Positions 27,619 to 35,521 of a stretch of 64,000 bases of DNA are shown piece after piece. The notes below the pieces were generated by a model. It searched no databases. It was given only the letters and a program-made list of their open reading frames with translations, and was not told the DNA's origin. The DNA comes from Desulfobacteraceae bacterium (GTDB lineage Bacteria > Desulfobacterota > Desulfobacteria > Desulfobacterales > Desulfosarcinaceae). The stretch is from contig JAMOUQ010000049.1 in assembly GCA_027068085.1 (NCBI GenBank), positions 24,586 to 88,585 on the forward strand. Direction: 5' to 3'. Position 1 is the first letter of the stretch, and each line of letters begins with the position of its first letter. The translations under genes were made by a program, and so were the position numbers.

Positions 27619-27738
27619 GGACCGGGGCCACCGACACCGGTTATGGGCTGTCATTGAAGATATAATTTGCAGCCCCGGTCCAAAAGTCAAGCCGCTGAGC
27701 CTTTCATGTTGTCCCTCCAAGTGATAAGAACTGGAGGG
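27619..27738 (+). promoter_or_regulatory. Structured 5' leader upstream of moeA (possible riboregulator)
   Basis: A perfect 10-bp stem GGACCGGGGC (27619-27628) / GCCCCGGTCC (27672-27681) competes with an alternative 6-bp stem GGGCTG (27645-27650) / CAGCCC (27670-27675), and a second hairpin CCCTCCA (27713-27719) / TGGAGGG (27732-27738) follows before the moeA start. Mutually exclusive pairings upstream of a molybdopterin gene suggest a riboswitch-like leader; I could not match it to the Moco/Tuco consensus by eye. Confidence 0.35.
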
Positions 27739-27784
27739 GAAGGGATGTTTTTAACCCATCGATGCTTATATTGAGAGCTTGATT

Positions 27785-29017
27785 ATGGACTCTTTTTTCG
27801 AAGTGATCGGAATAGAAGACGCGGTTGCCATGGCCGGCCGTTTTGAGCCTGTGGCAACCGAAGAGGTGGCCCTGGAAGAGGCCTGCGGCCGGGTGCTGGC
27901 AGACAATGTGCTGGCCGATGTCGATATTCCCGGCTTCGACCGGGCCACCATGGACGGCTACGCCCTCAAGGCCGCATCGACCTTCGGGGCCTCGGAATCC
28001 AGCCCGGCCTTTCTGACCGTGGTCGGTGAAGTCAGGATGGGAAAGGCGGCCGATGTCGCGGTGGGGCCGGGCCAGGCGGTGAGGATCGCAACCGGGGCCA
28101 TGCTGCCGCCCGGAGCCGACGCGGTGGTGATGATCGAGCATACCGAGCGCCTGGACGATACCGCCATCGAGGTCTACAAGAGCGTGGCGCCGGGCCAGCA
28201 CGTGATCGAGGCCGGCGAGGACGTGGCCCGGGGCCAAGTGGTGCTGGCTGCCGGCCGGCGGATCAGGCCCCAGGAGGCAGGGATACTGGCGGCCGCCGGT
28301 TGCCGGCAGGTCACGGTTTTTTGCAGGCCGCGGGTGGGGATAGTTTCCACCGGTGACGAACTGGTGGACGCAGGCCGGGTTCCCGGACCGGGCCAGGTAA
28401 GGGACATCAATTCCTACAGCCTGGCCGGGCAGGTCATGGAGGCCGGAGCTTTGCCGGCAACCTTCGGTATTGCCACAGACGACCCCAAGGACCTGGAAGA
28501 AAAGTGCCGCCGGGCCCTGGAAGCGACCGACATGGTGCTGATATCCGGCGGCAGCTCGGTTGGCAACCGTGACTTTACCATCCAGGTCCTGGAAGGGTTG
28601 CCCCAAAGCCGGATCCTGGTTCACGGTATTTCCATCAGCCCGGGCAAGCCGACCATCCTGGCCAGCTGTTCCGGAAAACCGGTCTGGGGCCTTCCCGGCC
28701 ACGCCGTCTCGGCCATGGTGGTCATGGCCGCCGTGGTCCGTCCCTTCATCGACCGCCTGGCCGGGCTGGACAGCTCCGGGCAGCTGGTACCCACGGTGAC
28801 GGCCCGGCTTGCGCGCAACCTGGCCTCGGCCCAGGGAAGGGTCGATTTCGTGCGGGTGAGGCTGCGCAAGGGCGCCGACGGGAGCCTGGAGGCCGTGCCG
28901 ATCCCGGGAAAGTCCGGCCTGATCAGGACCATGGTGGAGGCCGACGGGCTGGTTGCCATCGGGCAGCATTCAGAAGGCCTGGACGCCGGCACCATGGTGA
29001 ATGTACAGTTGATCTGA
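27785..29017 (+). CDS. moeA: Molybdopterin molybdotransferase MoeA
   Basis: 410 residues. Family words: RVLADNVLADVDIPGFDRATMDGYA, RIATGAMLPPGADAVVMIEHTE, GIVSTGDELVD, GQVRDINSYSL, ISGGSSVGNRDFT, ISPGKPTILASCSGKPVWGLPGHAVSAMV. Inserts molybdate (or tungstate) into adenylylated molybdopterin in the cytoplasm. ATG 27785 is preferred; TTG 27779 is in frame. Followed directly by a second, larger moeA-like gene, an arrangement in which the two paralogues may differ in metal (Mo versus W). Confidence 0.92.
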   Translation: MDSFFEVIGIEDAVAMAGRFEPVATEEVALEEACGRVLADNVLADVDIPGFDRATMDGYALKAASTFGASESSPAFLTVVGEVRMGKAADVAVGPGQAVRIATGAMLPPGADAVVMIEHTERLDDTAIEVYKSVAPGQHVIEAGEDVARGQVVLAAGRRIRPQEAGILAAAGCRQVTVFCRPRVGIVSTGDELVDAGRVPGPGQVRDINSYSLAGQVMEAGALPATFGIATDDPKDLEEKCRRALEATDMVLISGGSSVGNRDFTIQVLEGLPQSRILVHGISISPGKPTILASCSGKPVWGLPGHAVSAMVVMAAVVRPFIDRLAGLDSSGQLVPTVTARLARNLASAQGRVDFVRVRLRKGADGSLEAVPIPGKSGLIRTMVEADGLVAIGQHSEGLDAGTMVNVQLI

Positions 29018-29045
29018 AAGCGTGAAGGCAGAAGGGGAGGCCGAA

Positions 29046-30980
29046 TTGCAGTCCGAGACCAAGCGCAACGTATATCTTGAAATGATGCCCCTGGAAAAGG
29101 CCCGGCAGGTGGTGATGGAGGCCTTTGCCCGACTGAAGGTGGCCGGCAGCCGGGAAAAAGAGAGTGTCGATGCCGTGGGGCGGGTCCTGGCCGAGCCGGT
29201 GGTGGCCCGCCTGTCATCACCCGGCTTTCACGCCGCGGCCATGGACGGGATCGCCGTCAAGGCCGCCGATACCTTCGGGGCCCGGGAGACCCGTCCCAGG
29301 GACCTGGAGGTGGGCCGCCAGGCCTTTTTCGTCAACACCGGCCAGGTGTTGCCCGAAGGCAGCGACGCGGTCATAATGATCGAGCACGTCCAGCAGGTGG
29401 ACCGGTCCACGGTGAGGATCGAGGCCCCGGTCTTTCCCTGGCAGAACGTGCGCAAGATGGGCGAGGACATCGTGGCCACCGAGCTGCTGTTTACCCGCAA
29501 CCACCGGGTGACTCCGTACTGCGTGGGAGCCCTGCTGGCAGCCGGTGTTTTCCGGGTAAAGGTGCGGCCCCGGCCCAGGGTGCTGATAGTGCCCACCGGC
29601 TCGGAGCTGGTTGACTGGCGTGACGATCCCGATTGCCGGCCCGGCCCGGGCCAGGTCCTGGAAAGCAACTCCTGGATGCTGGGCAAGCTGGTGGAAGCCA
29701 TGGGCGGCATTTTCCGGCGCCACGATCCCGTGGGCGACGACGTCGAAAAGATAAAGGCCGTGGTCCGCCAGGCAGTGGAAGGCGACTTCGACCTGGTCAT
29801 GACCATCGGCGGGTCGTCGGCCGGCAGCCGCGATTTCACCCGGCCGGTGGTGGAGGCCCTGGGCAAGGTCCTGGTCCACGGGGTGACCATGATGCCCGGC
29901 AAACCGGTCCTGGCGGGGCAGGTAAGCGGCAAGCCGGTCTTCGGTATGCCCGGCTACCCGGTTTCGGCCATCATTGCCTTCGAACAGCTGGTCCAGCCCC
30001 TGCTGGCGTCCATGCAGTACCTGGAACCGCCCGGGCGCGGGACGCTTGAAGTTTTTCCCACCCGCAAGATCCCTTCCAAGCTGGGAGTGGAAGAGTTCGT
30101 TAGGGTCAAGCTGGGCCGGGTGGCCGAAAAGGTCGTTGCCACGCCCCTGCCGCGGGCTGCCGGCTGCATCACCAGCATCACCGAGGCCGACGGCATCATC
30201 CGCATCGGGCACAACAGCGAGGGCGTGGAGGCCGGCAAGCCGGTGACGGCCGAGCTGCTGCGGCCGGAGGATGCCGTTGAGCGGACCCTGGTGGTGGTGG
30301 GCAGTCACGACAACACCCTGGATGTGCTGGCCGATGAACTGCGGCGCGGCAGCCGGCCCTTCAACCTGTCTTCCAGCCACGTGGGGTCCATGGGCGGGCT
30401 GATGGCCCTCAAGCGGGGTGCCTGCCACCTGGCGGGTTCCCACCTGCTGGACACCGAGACCGGCCGGTACAACCTGCCGTACATAGAGCGCTTCCTGGCC
30501 GGCAGGCCGGTGCGGGTGGTTCACCTGGTTATGCGTGACCAGGGATTGATCGTGCCGGCCGGCAACCCCAAGGGGATTTCGGGCATCCGGGACCTGGTGC
30601 GGCCCGATGTCCGTTTCGTCAACCGCCAGGCAGGTTCGGGCACCAGGATTCTGCTGGACTACCGCCTCGGTCAGCTGGGAATCGATCCGGAAAAGATCGA
30701 CGGGTATGGAAACGAGGAGTTCACCCACATGGCCGTGGCTGCCGCCGTGGTCAGCCGGGCCGCCGACGTCGGCCTGGGGATCTGCGCTGCGGCCCGGGCC
30801 CTGGAGCTGGACTTCATTCCGGTGGTGACCGAGCAGTACGACCTTGTCATAGATGCCCGTTTTTTTGACACGCCCCCGGTGCAGGCCCTGCTGGAAGTTA
30901 TCGGCAGCGAAAGCTTCCGCAGCCGGGTACGGGCCCTGGGAGGCTATGATACTTCCGAAACCGGCAAGATTATCTTGTAA
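29046..30980 (+). CDS. MoeA-PBP fusion: molybdopterin molybdotransferase with C-terminal periplasmic-binding-like domain
   Basis: 644 residues. The N-terminal ~400 are MoeA (FHAAAMDGIAV, VNTGQVLPEGSDAVIMIEHVQ, VPTGSELVDW, TIGGSSAGSRDFT, MMPGKPVLAG). From about 415 a PBP-type domain follows (VVGSHDNTLDVLADELRRG, HLAGSHLLDTETGRYNLPYI, VNRQAGSGTRILLDYRLG), as in archaeal and deltaproteobacterial molybdopterin proteins; it may bind molybdate/tungstate or a regulatory ligand. Start is taken as TTG 29046 because GGGGAGG sits six bases upstream; GTG 29022 is an in-frame alternative with a weaker site. Followed after nine bases by archease. Confidence 0.85.
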   Translation: MQSETKRNVYLEMMPLEKARQVVMEAFARLKVAGSREKESVDAVGRVLAEPVVARLSSPGFHAAAMDGIAVKAADTFGARETRPRDLEVGRQAFFVNTGQVLPEGSDAVIMIEHVQQVDRSTVRIEAPVFPWQNVRKMGEDIVATELLFTRNHRVTPYCVGALLAAGVFRVKVRPRPRVLIVPTGSELVDWRDDPDCRPGPGQVLESNSWMLGKLVEAMGGIFRRHDPVGDDVEKIKAVVRQAVEGDFDLVMTIGGSSAGSRDFTRPVVEALGKVLVHGVTMMPGKPVLAGQVSGKPVFGMPGYPVSAIIAFEQLVQPLLASMQYLEPPGRGTLEVFPTRKIPSKLGVEEFVRVKLGRVAEKVVATPLPRAAGCITSITEADGIIRIGHNSEGVEAGKPVTAELLRPEDAVERTLVVVGSHDNTLDVLADELRRGSRPFNLSSSHVGSMGGLMALKRGACHLAGSHLLDTETGRYNLPYIERFLAGRPVRVVHLVMRDQGLIVPAGNPKGISGIRDLVRPDVRFVNRQAGSGTRILLDYRLGQLGIDPEKIDGYGNEEFTHMAVAAAVVSRAADVGLGICAAARALELDFIPVVTEQYDLVIDARFFDTPPVQALLEVIGSESFRSRVRALGGYDTSETGKIIL

Positions 30981-30989
30981 GGAAACGAT

Positions 30990-31403
30990 ATGTACCGCCT
31001 GCTGGACCATACCGCCGACCTGGCCGTGGAGATAACCGCTTCCGACAAGGCCGGCCTGTATGCCGAGGCGGCCCGGGCCCTGGTGGAGCTTGCCTGCGGC
31101 CGGATGCCCGCCGGGGCGGCCCGGGACAAGCCGGTTTGCCTGCGGATCGAAGGCCTGGACGAGGCCGACCTGATGGTCAACTGGCTGCGGGAAATCCTGG
31201 CCCTGATCAACGTGGAGGGCAGGGTGCCGGTGCAGGTCACCGTTTCCAGCCTTTCAGCCACCGCCCTGGAGGCCGAAGCGCAGCTTGTGCCCCTCGATCA
31301 GGCCGGCGGCATCGTGAGCGAGATCAAGGCCGTCACCTACCACCAGGCGGTGGTGGAACGGGCCGGGAAAAACTGGCGCGCCCGGCTGGTCTTGGACACC
31401 TGA
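30990..31403 (+). CDS. Archease
   Basis: 137 residues. MYRLLDHTADLAVEI, ADLMVNWLREILALI and EIKAVTYHQAVVER are archease signatures, with the metal-binding Asp residues in DHTAD and the C-terminal LVLDT end. Archease activates and gives multiple turnover to the RNA ligase RtcB encoded next, by promoting guanylylation of its active-site His. AAGGAAACGAT precedes the ATG. Full length for the family. Confidence 0.93.
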   Translation: MYRLLDHTADLAVEITASDKAGLYAEAARALVELACGRMPAGAARDKPVCLRIEGLDEADLMVNWLREILALINVEGRVPVQVTVSSLSATALEAEAQLVPLDQAGGIVSEIKAVTYHQAVVERAGKNWRARLVLDT

Positions 31404-31434
31404 TCCGGGAGCCAGGGCCAAAGAGGGTACATTG

Positions 31435-32868
31435 ATGAACCTTGAGCAACTGGACGATTATCGCTGGCGGATACCGCAGTCGGGGAAGATGCGGGTACCG
31501 GGGCTTGTCTTTGCGGGCAAGCGGATGCTGGAGCAGATCCGCCGGGACCAGGCCCTTGCGCAGGTGGCCAACGTGGCCCACCTGCCGGGTATCGTCAGGG
31601 CCTCCCTGGCCATGCCGGACATCCACTGGGGTTATGGATTTCCCATCGGCGGGGTGGCGGCCTTCGACTGGGACCGGGGGGTGGTCTCTCCCGGCGGGGT
31701 AGGCTACGATATAAACTGCGGAGTACGCCTGGCCCGCACCAACCTGGAGGCCGACACCATCAGGGGGCGGCTGCGCGACCTGGTGGACGCCCTGTACCAG
31801 GACATCCCCTGCGGGGTGGGCAAGGGCGGTCCCCTGAAGCTTTCGGTGAAGGAGGAGAAAAAGGTGCTGCGCTCCGGCAGCCGCTGGGCCGTTGAAAAAG
31901 GATACGGCACCGCCGAGGACCTGGAGCATACCGAAGACGGTGGTTGCCTGGCAGGGGCCGATCCCGGGCTGCTCAGCCCGCGGGCCCTGGAAAGGGGCCG
32001 CAGCCAGCTGGGAACCCTGGGTTCCGGCAACCATTTCCTGGAAGTGGGCCGGGTCGACAGGATCTATGACCCGGAGGCGGCCGCGGCCTTCGGCCTTTTC
32101 GAGGGCCAGCTGACCCTGATGCTCCATTGCGGGTCCCGCGGCCTGGGCTACCAGGTCTGCGACGATTTTCTGGCCTCCATGACCCGTAACGTAAAGTCCC
32201 TGGAGGTAGAGCTGCCCGACCGCCAGCTGGCCTGTGCCTACATCCGGTCCGAGCCGGGACAGCGCTACCTGCGGGCCATGGCCTGCGCGGCCAACTACGC
32301 CTGGGCCAACCGCCAGCTGCTGCTTCATCGCTGCCGGGAGACATTCCAGCGGGTGCTGGCAATGGGTCCGCGCGATCTGGGCATGGACCTGGTCTACGAT
32401 GTCTGTCATAACATAGCCAAGAAGGAGCAACACGTGGTCGGGGGAAAGAAGATGACCCTCTGCGTCCACCGCAAGGGGGCCACCCGGGCATTCGGTCCCG
32501 GCCATGCGGCGCTGCCGGACGATTATCGTCCGGTGGGCCAGCCCATATTGATCCCCGGCGACATGGGCACGGCTTCATACGTTCTGAAAGGCACGGCCAG
32601 GGCCATGGAGGAAACCTTCGGCTCCAGCTGCCACGGAGCCGGCCGGGTCTTAAGCCGCAAGGCGGCCAAGAAAAAGAGCAAGGGCCGCTGCATCGCCCGC
32701 GAATTGGAGGACAAGGGAATCCTGGTGCGCTGGACAGGCCGCTTCACCATGGCCGAGGAGATGCCCGAGGCCTACAAGGACGTCTCCCGGGTGGTGGAGG
32801 TGATCCACGGTGCCGGTATCGCCCTCAAGGTGGCCAGGTTGCGGCCATTGGTAGTGGTCAAGGGCTGA
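31435..32868 (+). CDS. rtcB: RNA-splicing ligase RtcB
   Basis: 477 residues. Motifs include MPDIHWGYGFPIGGVAAFD, SPGGVGYDINCGVRL (metal Cys), LGTLGSGNHFLEV, MLHCGSRGLGYQ, HNIAKKE and HRKGATRAFGPGH with the likely guanylylated His in SSCHGAGR region near the C terminus. Joins 2',3'-cyclic phosphate and 5'-OH RNA ends with GTP and Mn2+, for RNA repair in bacteria. Directly downstream of archease, so the two act together. GAGGGTACATTG precedes ATG 31435. A long-hairpin repeat starts one base after its stop codon. No RtcR regulator is seen. Confidence 0.95.
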   Translation: MNLEQLDDYRWRIPQSGKMRVPGLVFAGKRMLEQIRRDQALAQVANVAHLPGIVRASLAMPDIHWGYGFPIGGVAAFDWDRGVVSPGGVGYDINCGVRLARTNLEADTIRGRLRDLVDALYQDIPCGVGKGGPLKLSVKEEKKVLRSGSRWAVEKGYGTAEDLEHTEDGGCLAGADPGLLSPRALERGRSQLGTLGSGNHFLEVGRVDRIYDPEAAAAFGLFEGQLTLMLHCGSRGLGYQVCDDFLASMTRNVKSLEVELPDRQLACAYIRSEPGQRYLRAMACAANYAWANRQLLLHRCRETFQRVLAMGPRDLGMDLVYDVCHNIAKKEQHVVGGKKMTLCVHRKGATRAFGPGHAALPDDYRPVGQPILIPGDMGTASYVLKGTARAMEETFGSSCHGAGRVLSRKAAKKKSKGRCIARELEDKGILVRWTGRFTMAEEMPEAYKDVSRVVEVIHGAGIALKVARLRPLVVVKG

Positions 32869-32869
32869 T

Positions 32870-32996
32870 TCTGGCGTCGCAACAAGCCCGATATCTTCGT
32901 TGCGCCGCGCGTTGTGGGGACTGCGGCGTACTGCCAAGTACGCCTCGTCCCCCAACGCTTGCGACGCCTCGATCTCGAACTTGTTGCGACGCCAGA
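32870..32996 (+). repeat. Long-hairpin element, copy B
   Basis: 127 bp starting one base after the rtcB stop codon. Perfect 17-bp terminal inverted repeats (32870-32886, TCTGGCGTCGCAACAAG; 32980-32996) and inner stem GGCGTACT...AGTACGCC with a different loop from copy A. Four arm base pairs differ from copy A and all four remain paired. Confidence 0.75.
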
Positions 32997-33214
32997 CCGG
33001 CTATCTGGTGTGCAATTTTTTCCAACCTGGAAAGTGGTGGCAAGTCCAATTACCGTCCAGGAAGTATGTGAAGCAACGGCCACGGGCTGCAACTCTCTGA
33101 GGCTCCCAAGGGGCCGATGTCGCGCTCCACGGCCGGGCTGAAGGCAACGCGAGGTATCCAGGGTCATGCCCCTTGACCGGCAAGTAAACAAAGAATTGTG
33201 AGAGGTTTTTTGGT
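32997..33214. other. Unassigned 218-bp gap between repeat B and uppP
   Basis: No gene with a ribosome site was found on either strand. The last part (GAGAGG) serves as the uppP ribosome site. Short open frames crossing it in several phases lack start signals. It might be a 5' leader or a gene remnant; nothing firm can be said. Confidence 0.3.
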
Positions 33215-34048
33215 TTGAACAATTATTATCTGCTGGCCCTTGGGCTGGGAATCATCCAGGGCCTGACCGAGTTCTTGCCGGTGAGCAGCTCCGGTCACCT
33301 GGTCCTGTTCCAGAAGCTGTTCGGGTTTAGCCAGAATGAGCTGTTTTTCGATATCTGCCTGCATGCCGGCACCCTGGTTGCCGTGGTGGCCGTTTTTTAC
33401 CGCTCCCTGGGACGGATGGTCAAGGCCGTGGCCGGTTTGCCGGCAGCGGTTTCAAACGGCGGTGACATCAGGGCCGCCCTGGCCAACAACGAAGACCTGC
33501 GCCTGGTATGGCTGATTTTCTGGGGCAGCCTGCCCACGGCGGTGATCGGCCTGCTCTTTTCGAAAGTGGCCGAAACCCTGTTTTCCAGCGTCCTGCTGGT
33601 GGGGCTGATGCTGATGGTTACAGGCGCTCTGCTGTGGACCACCCGCAGGCGCGGATCAGGGGGACGGCAGGTTGTCCGGGTGGGCATCAGGGACGCCCTG
33701 ATAATCGGCCTGGTCCAGGGAATCGCCATCGTGCCCGGCATATCACGCTCGGGCTCGACCATTGCCGTGGCCCTGCTGCTGGGAATCGACCGCCGGGTCG
33801 CCGGTCGTTTTTCCTTTCTGCTTTCGCTGCCGGCGATTTGCGGGGCCACCCTGCTGGGGTTCAGGCAGGCCGCCATTTCCACCAGCATGCCCGCCGGGCC
33901 GGTGGTTGCCGGCACGTTTGCGGCGGCGGCAGCAGGTTACCTGGCCCTGGTGTTTCTGCTAAAAGTGGTGGACGCCGGCCGCCTGTACCGTTTCGCTCCC
34001 TACTGCTGGGCGGTTGGGCTGGCAGCCATTTTGATGACCCGAATCTGA
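33215..34048 (+). CDS. uppP: Undecaprenyl-diphosphatase UppP (BacA)
   Basis: 277 residues, integral membrane. The two signature loops are present: GLTEFLPVSSSGHLVLFQ near the N terminus and GISRSGSTIAVALLLGID in the second half. Dephosphorylates undecaprenyl diphosphate to recycle the lipid carrier for peptidoglycan and polysaccharide synthesis. Start is TTG 33215, with GAGAGG nine bases upstream; no ATG exists near the conserved N terminus. Precedes the phosphomannomutase gene by 87 bases. Confidence 0.92.
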   Translation: MNNYYLLALGLGIIQGLTEFLPVSSSGHLVLFQKLFGFSQNELFFDICLHAGTLVAVVAVFYRSLGRMVKAVAGLPAAVSNGGDIRAALANNEDLRLVWLIFWGSLPTAVIGLLFSKVAETLFSSVLLVGLMLMVTGALLWTTRRRGSGGRQVVRVGIRDALIIGLVQGIAIVPGISRSGSTIAVALLLGIDRRVAGRFSFLLSLPAICGATLLGFRQAAISTSMPAGPVVAGTFAAAAAGYLALVFLLKVVDAGRLYRFAPYCWAVGLAAILMTRI

Positions 34049-34055
34049 AACGCTC
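34048..34055 (+). repeat. AAACGCTC intergenic motif
   Basis: Overlaps the last base of the uppP stop codon; reads AAACGCTCGCTTTAGGGAGC, where GCTC/GAGC could form a short stem. Confidence 0.3.
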
Positions 34056-34135
34056 GCTTTAGGGAGCTTGTTTTGAACCGAACCGGCCCGGCGTCCGTGC
34101 GGCGGCCGGGCTTCAACCAGTGAAAGGAGGGGTTG

Positions 34136-35491
34136 ATGCTGAATCCCGAGATTTTCAGGCAGTACGACATCCGAGGAATTGCCGGCAAGGACATGGACGA
34201 GGCCGACGTGGAAAACCTGGGCAAGGGGATCGGCACCTTTCTGGGCGGCCGGGGCAAGCGTACCATCGTTGTGGGCCGGGATTGCAGGGTGAGTTCTCCG
34301 GCCTATGCCGGGGCCCTGATAAAGGGGCTGAATGCCACCGGGTGCCAGGTGATCGACATCGGTGTCTGTCCCACCCCGGTTTCGTACTTTGCCATCCGCC
34401 ACCTGGAGGCAGACGGGGGCGTCATGGTCACCGCCAGCCACAATCCGCCCGAGTACAACGGGTTCAAGATCTGCTCCGGCCTGGACTCTGTCTGGGGCGA
34501 GCAGATCCAGGAAATAAGAAAGATCATCGAGAGCGGAAAATTCGCCGCTGGAAGCGGAGGATGCCGGAGCCGGGATGTCCTGCCGGCCTACAAGCAGTAC
34601 GTGATCGATAACATAAACCTGGCCCGTCCGCTCAAAGTGGCGGTGGACGCCGGCAACGGAACGGCCGGCATAACCGCCGTGCCCATCATGGAAGCCCTGG
34701 GCTGCGAGGTCGATTCCCTTTATTGCGAAATGGACGGCACTTTTCCCAACCACGAGGCCGATCCGACGGTGGCGGCCAACATGGCCGAGCTGGTGGAACT
34801 GGTCAAGAGCAAGGGCCTGGACGTGGGGTTCGGTTTCGACGGCGACGGAGACCGGATCGGGGTGGTGGACCGCGACGGCCGGATGATCTATGGCGATCAG
34901 CTGATGATCATCTTTTCCAGGGAAATCCTGAGCCGCAAGCCGGGAGCCACTTTCATCGGCGAAGTCAAGTGCTCCCAGACCATGTACGACGACATCGAGA
35001 AAAACGGCGGCCGGGCCATCATGTGGAAGACCGGCCACAGCCTCATCAAGCAGAAGATGAAAGAGGTCAAGGCCGAGCTTGCCGGCGAGATGAGCGGCCA
35101 TATCTTTTTCGCCGACCGCTATTTCGGTTACGACGACGCGGTCTATGCCGCCTGCCGCCTGCTGGAGATCCTGGCTTCCACCGGAAAGAGCCCCGGCCAG
35201 CTTCTGGCCGATGTTCCCAAAACTTACAACACTCCCGAGATCCGGATCGAGTGCCCGGACAGCATCAAGTTCGACGTGGTCCGCAAGGTGACCGAATATT
35301 TTAAGGCCCGCCAGAAGGTGATCGACATCGACGGCGCGCGGGTGCTCTTTGACGACGGCTGGGGCCTGGTGCGGGCTTCCAACACCCAGCCGGCCCTGGT
35401 GCTGCGTTTCGAGGCCCTTTCCCCGGAAGCCCTGGAAAGGATTCGCGCAACGGTCGAAGCGGCCCTGGAAAAGATCAAGGCCGATTTTTGA
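34136..35491 (+). CDS. Phosphomannomutase / phosphoglucomutase
   Basis: 451 residues of the alpha-D-phosphohexomutase family. Start IFRQYDIRGI, active-site Ser in TASHNPPEYNGFK, metal loop DGDGDRIG, sugar-binding GEMSGHIFF and C-terminal phosphate loop region RASNTQPALVLRFE are all visible. Interconverts mannose-6-P/mannose-1-P and likely glucose-6-P/glucose-1-P (AlgC/ManB type), supplying sugar nucleotides for surface polysaccharide. GAAAGGAGGGGTTG precedes ATG 34136. Fits the neighbouring uppP in envelope polymer synthesis. Confidence 0.92.
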   Translation: MLNPEIFRQYDIRGIAGKDMDEADVENLGKGIGTFLGGRGKRTIVVGRDCRVSSPAYAGALIKGLNATGCQVIDIGVCPTPVSYFAIRHLEADGGVMVTASHNPPEYNGFKICSGLDSVWGEQIQEIRKIIESGKFAAGSGGCRSRDVLPAYKQYVIDNINLARPLKVAVDAGNGTAGITAVPIMEALGCEVDSLYCEMDGTFPNHEADPTVAANMAELVELVKSKGLDVGFGFDGDGDRIGVVDRDGRMIYGDQLMIIFSREILSRKPGATFIGEVKCSQTMYDDIEKNGGRAIMWKTGHSLIKQKMKEVKAELAGEMSGHIFFADRYFGYDDAVYAACRLLEILASTGKSPGQLLADVPKTYNTPEIRIECPDSIKFDVVRKVTEYFKARQKVIDIDGARVLFDDGWGLVRASNTQPALVLRFEALSPEALERIRATVEAALEKIKADF

Positions 35492-35521
35492 CCGGCAACC
35501 GCGGGGAAAGGACCAGTTGAC

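Noticed and set aside
32997..33214. Cobalamin or other known riboswitch before uppP
   Set aside because: A few words (GGCAAGTCC) recall the B12 box neighbourhood but order and partner helices do not fit, and uppP is not a B12 target.
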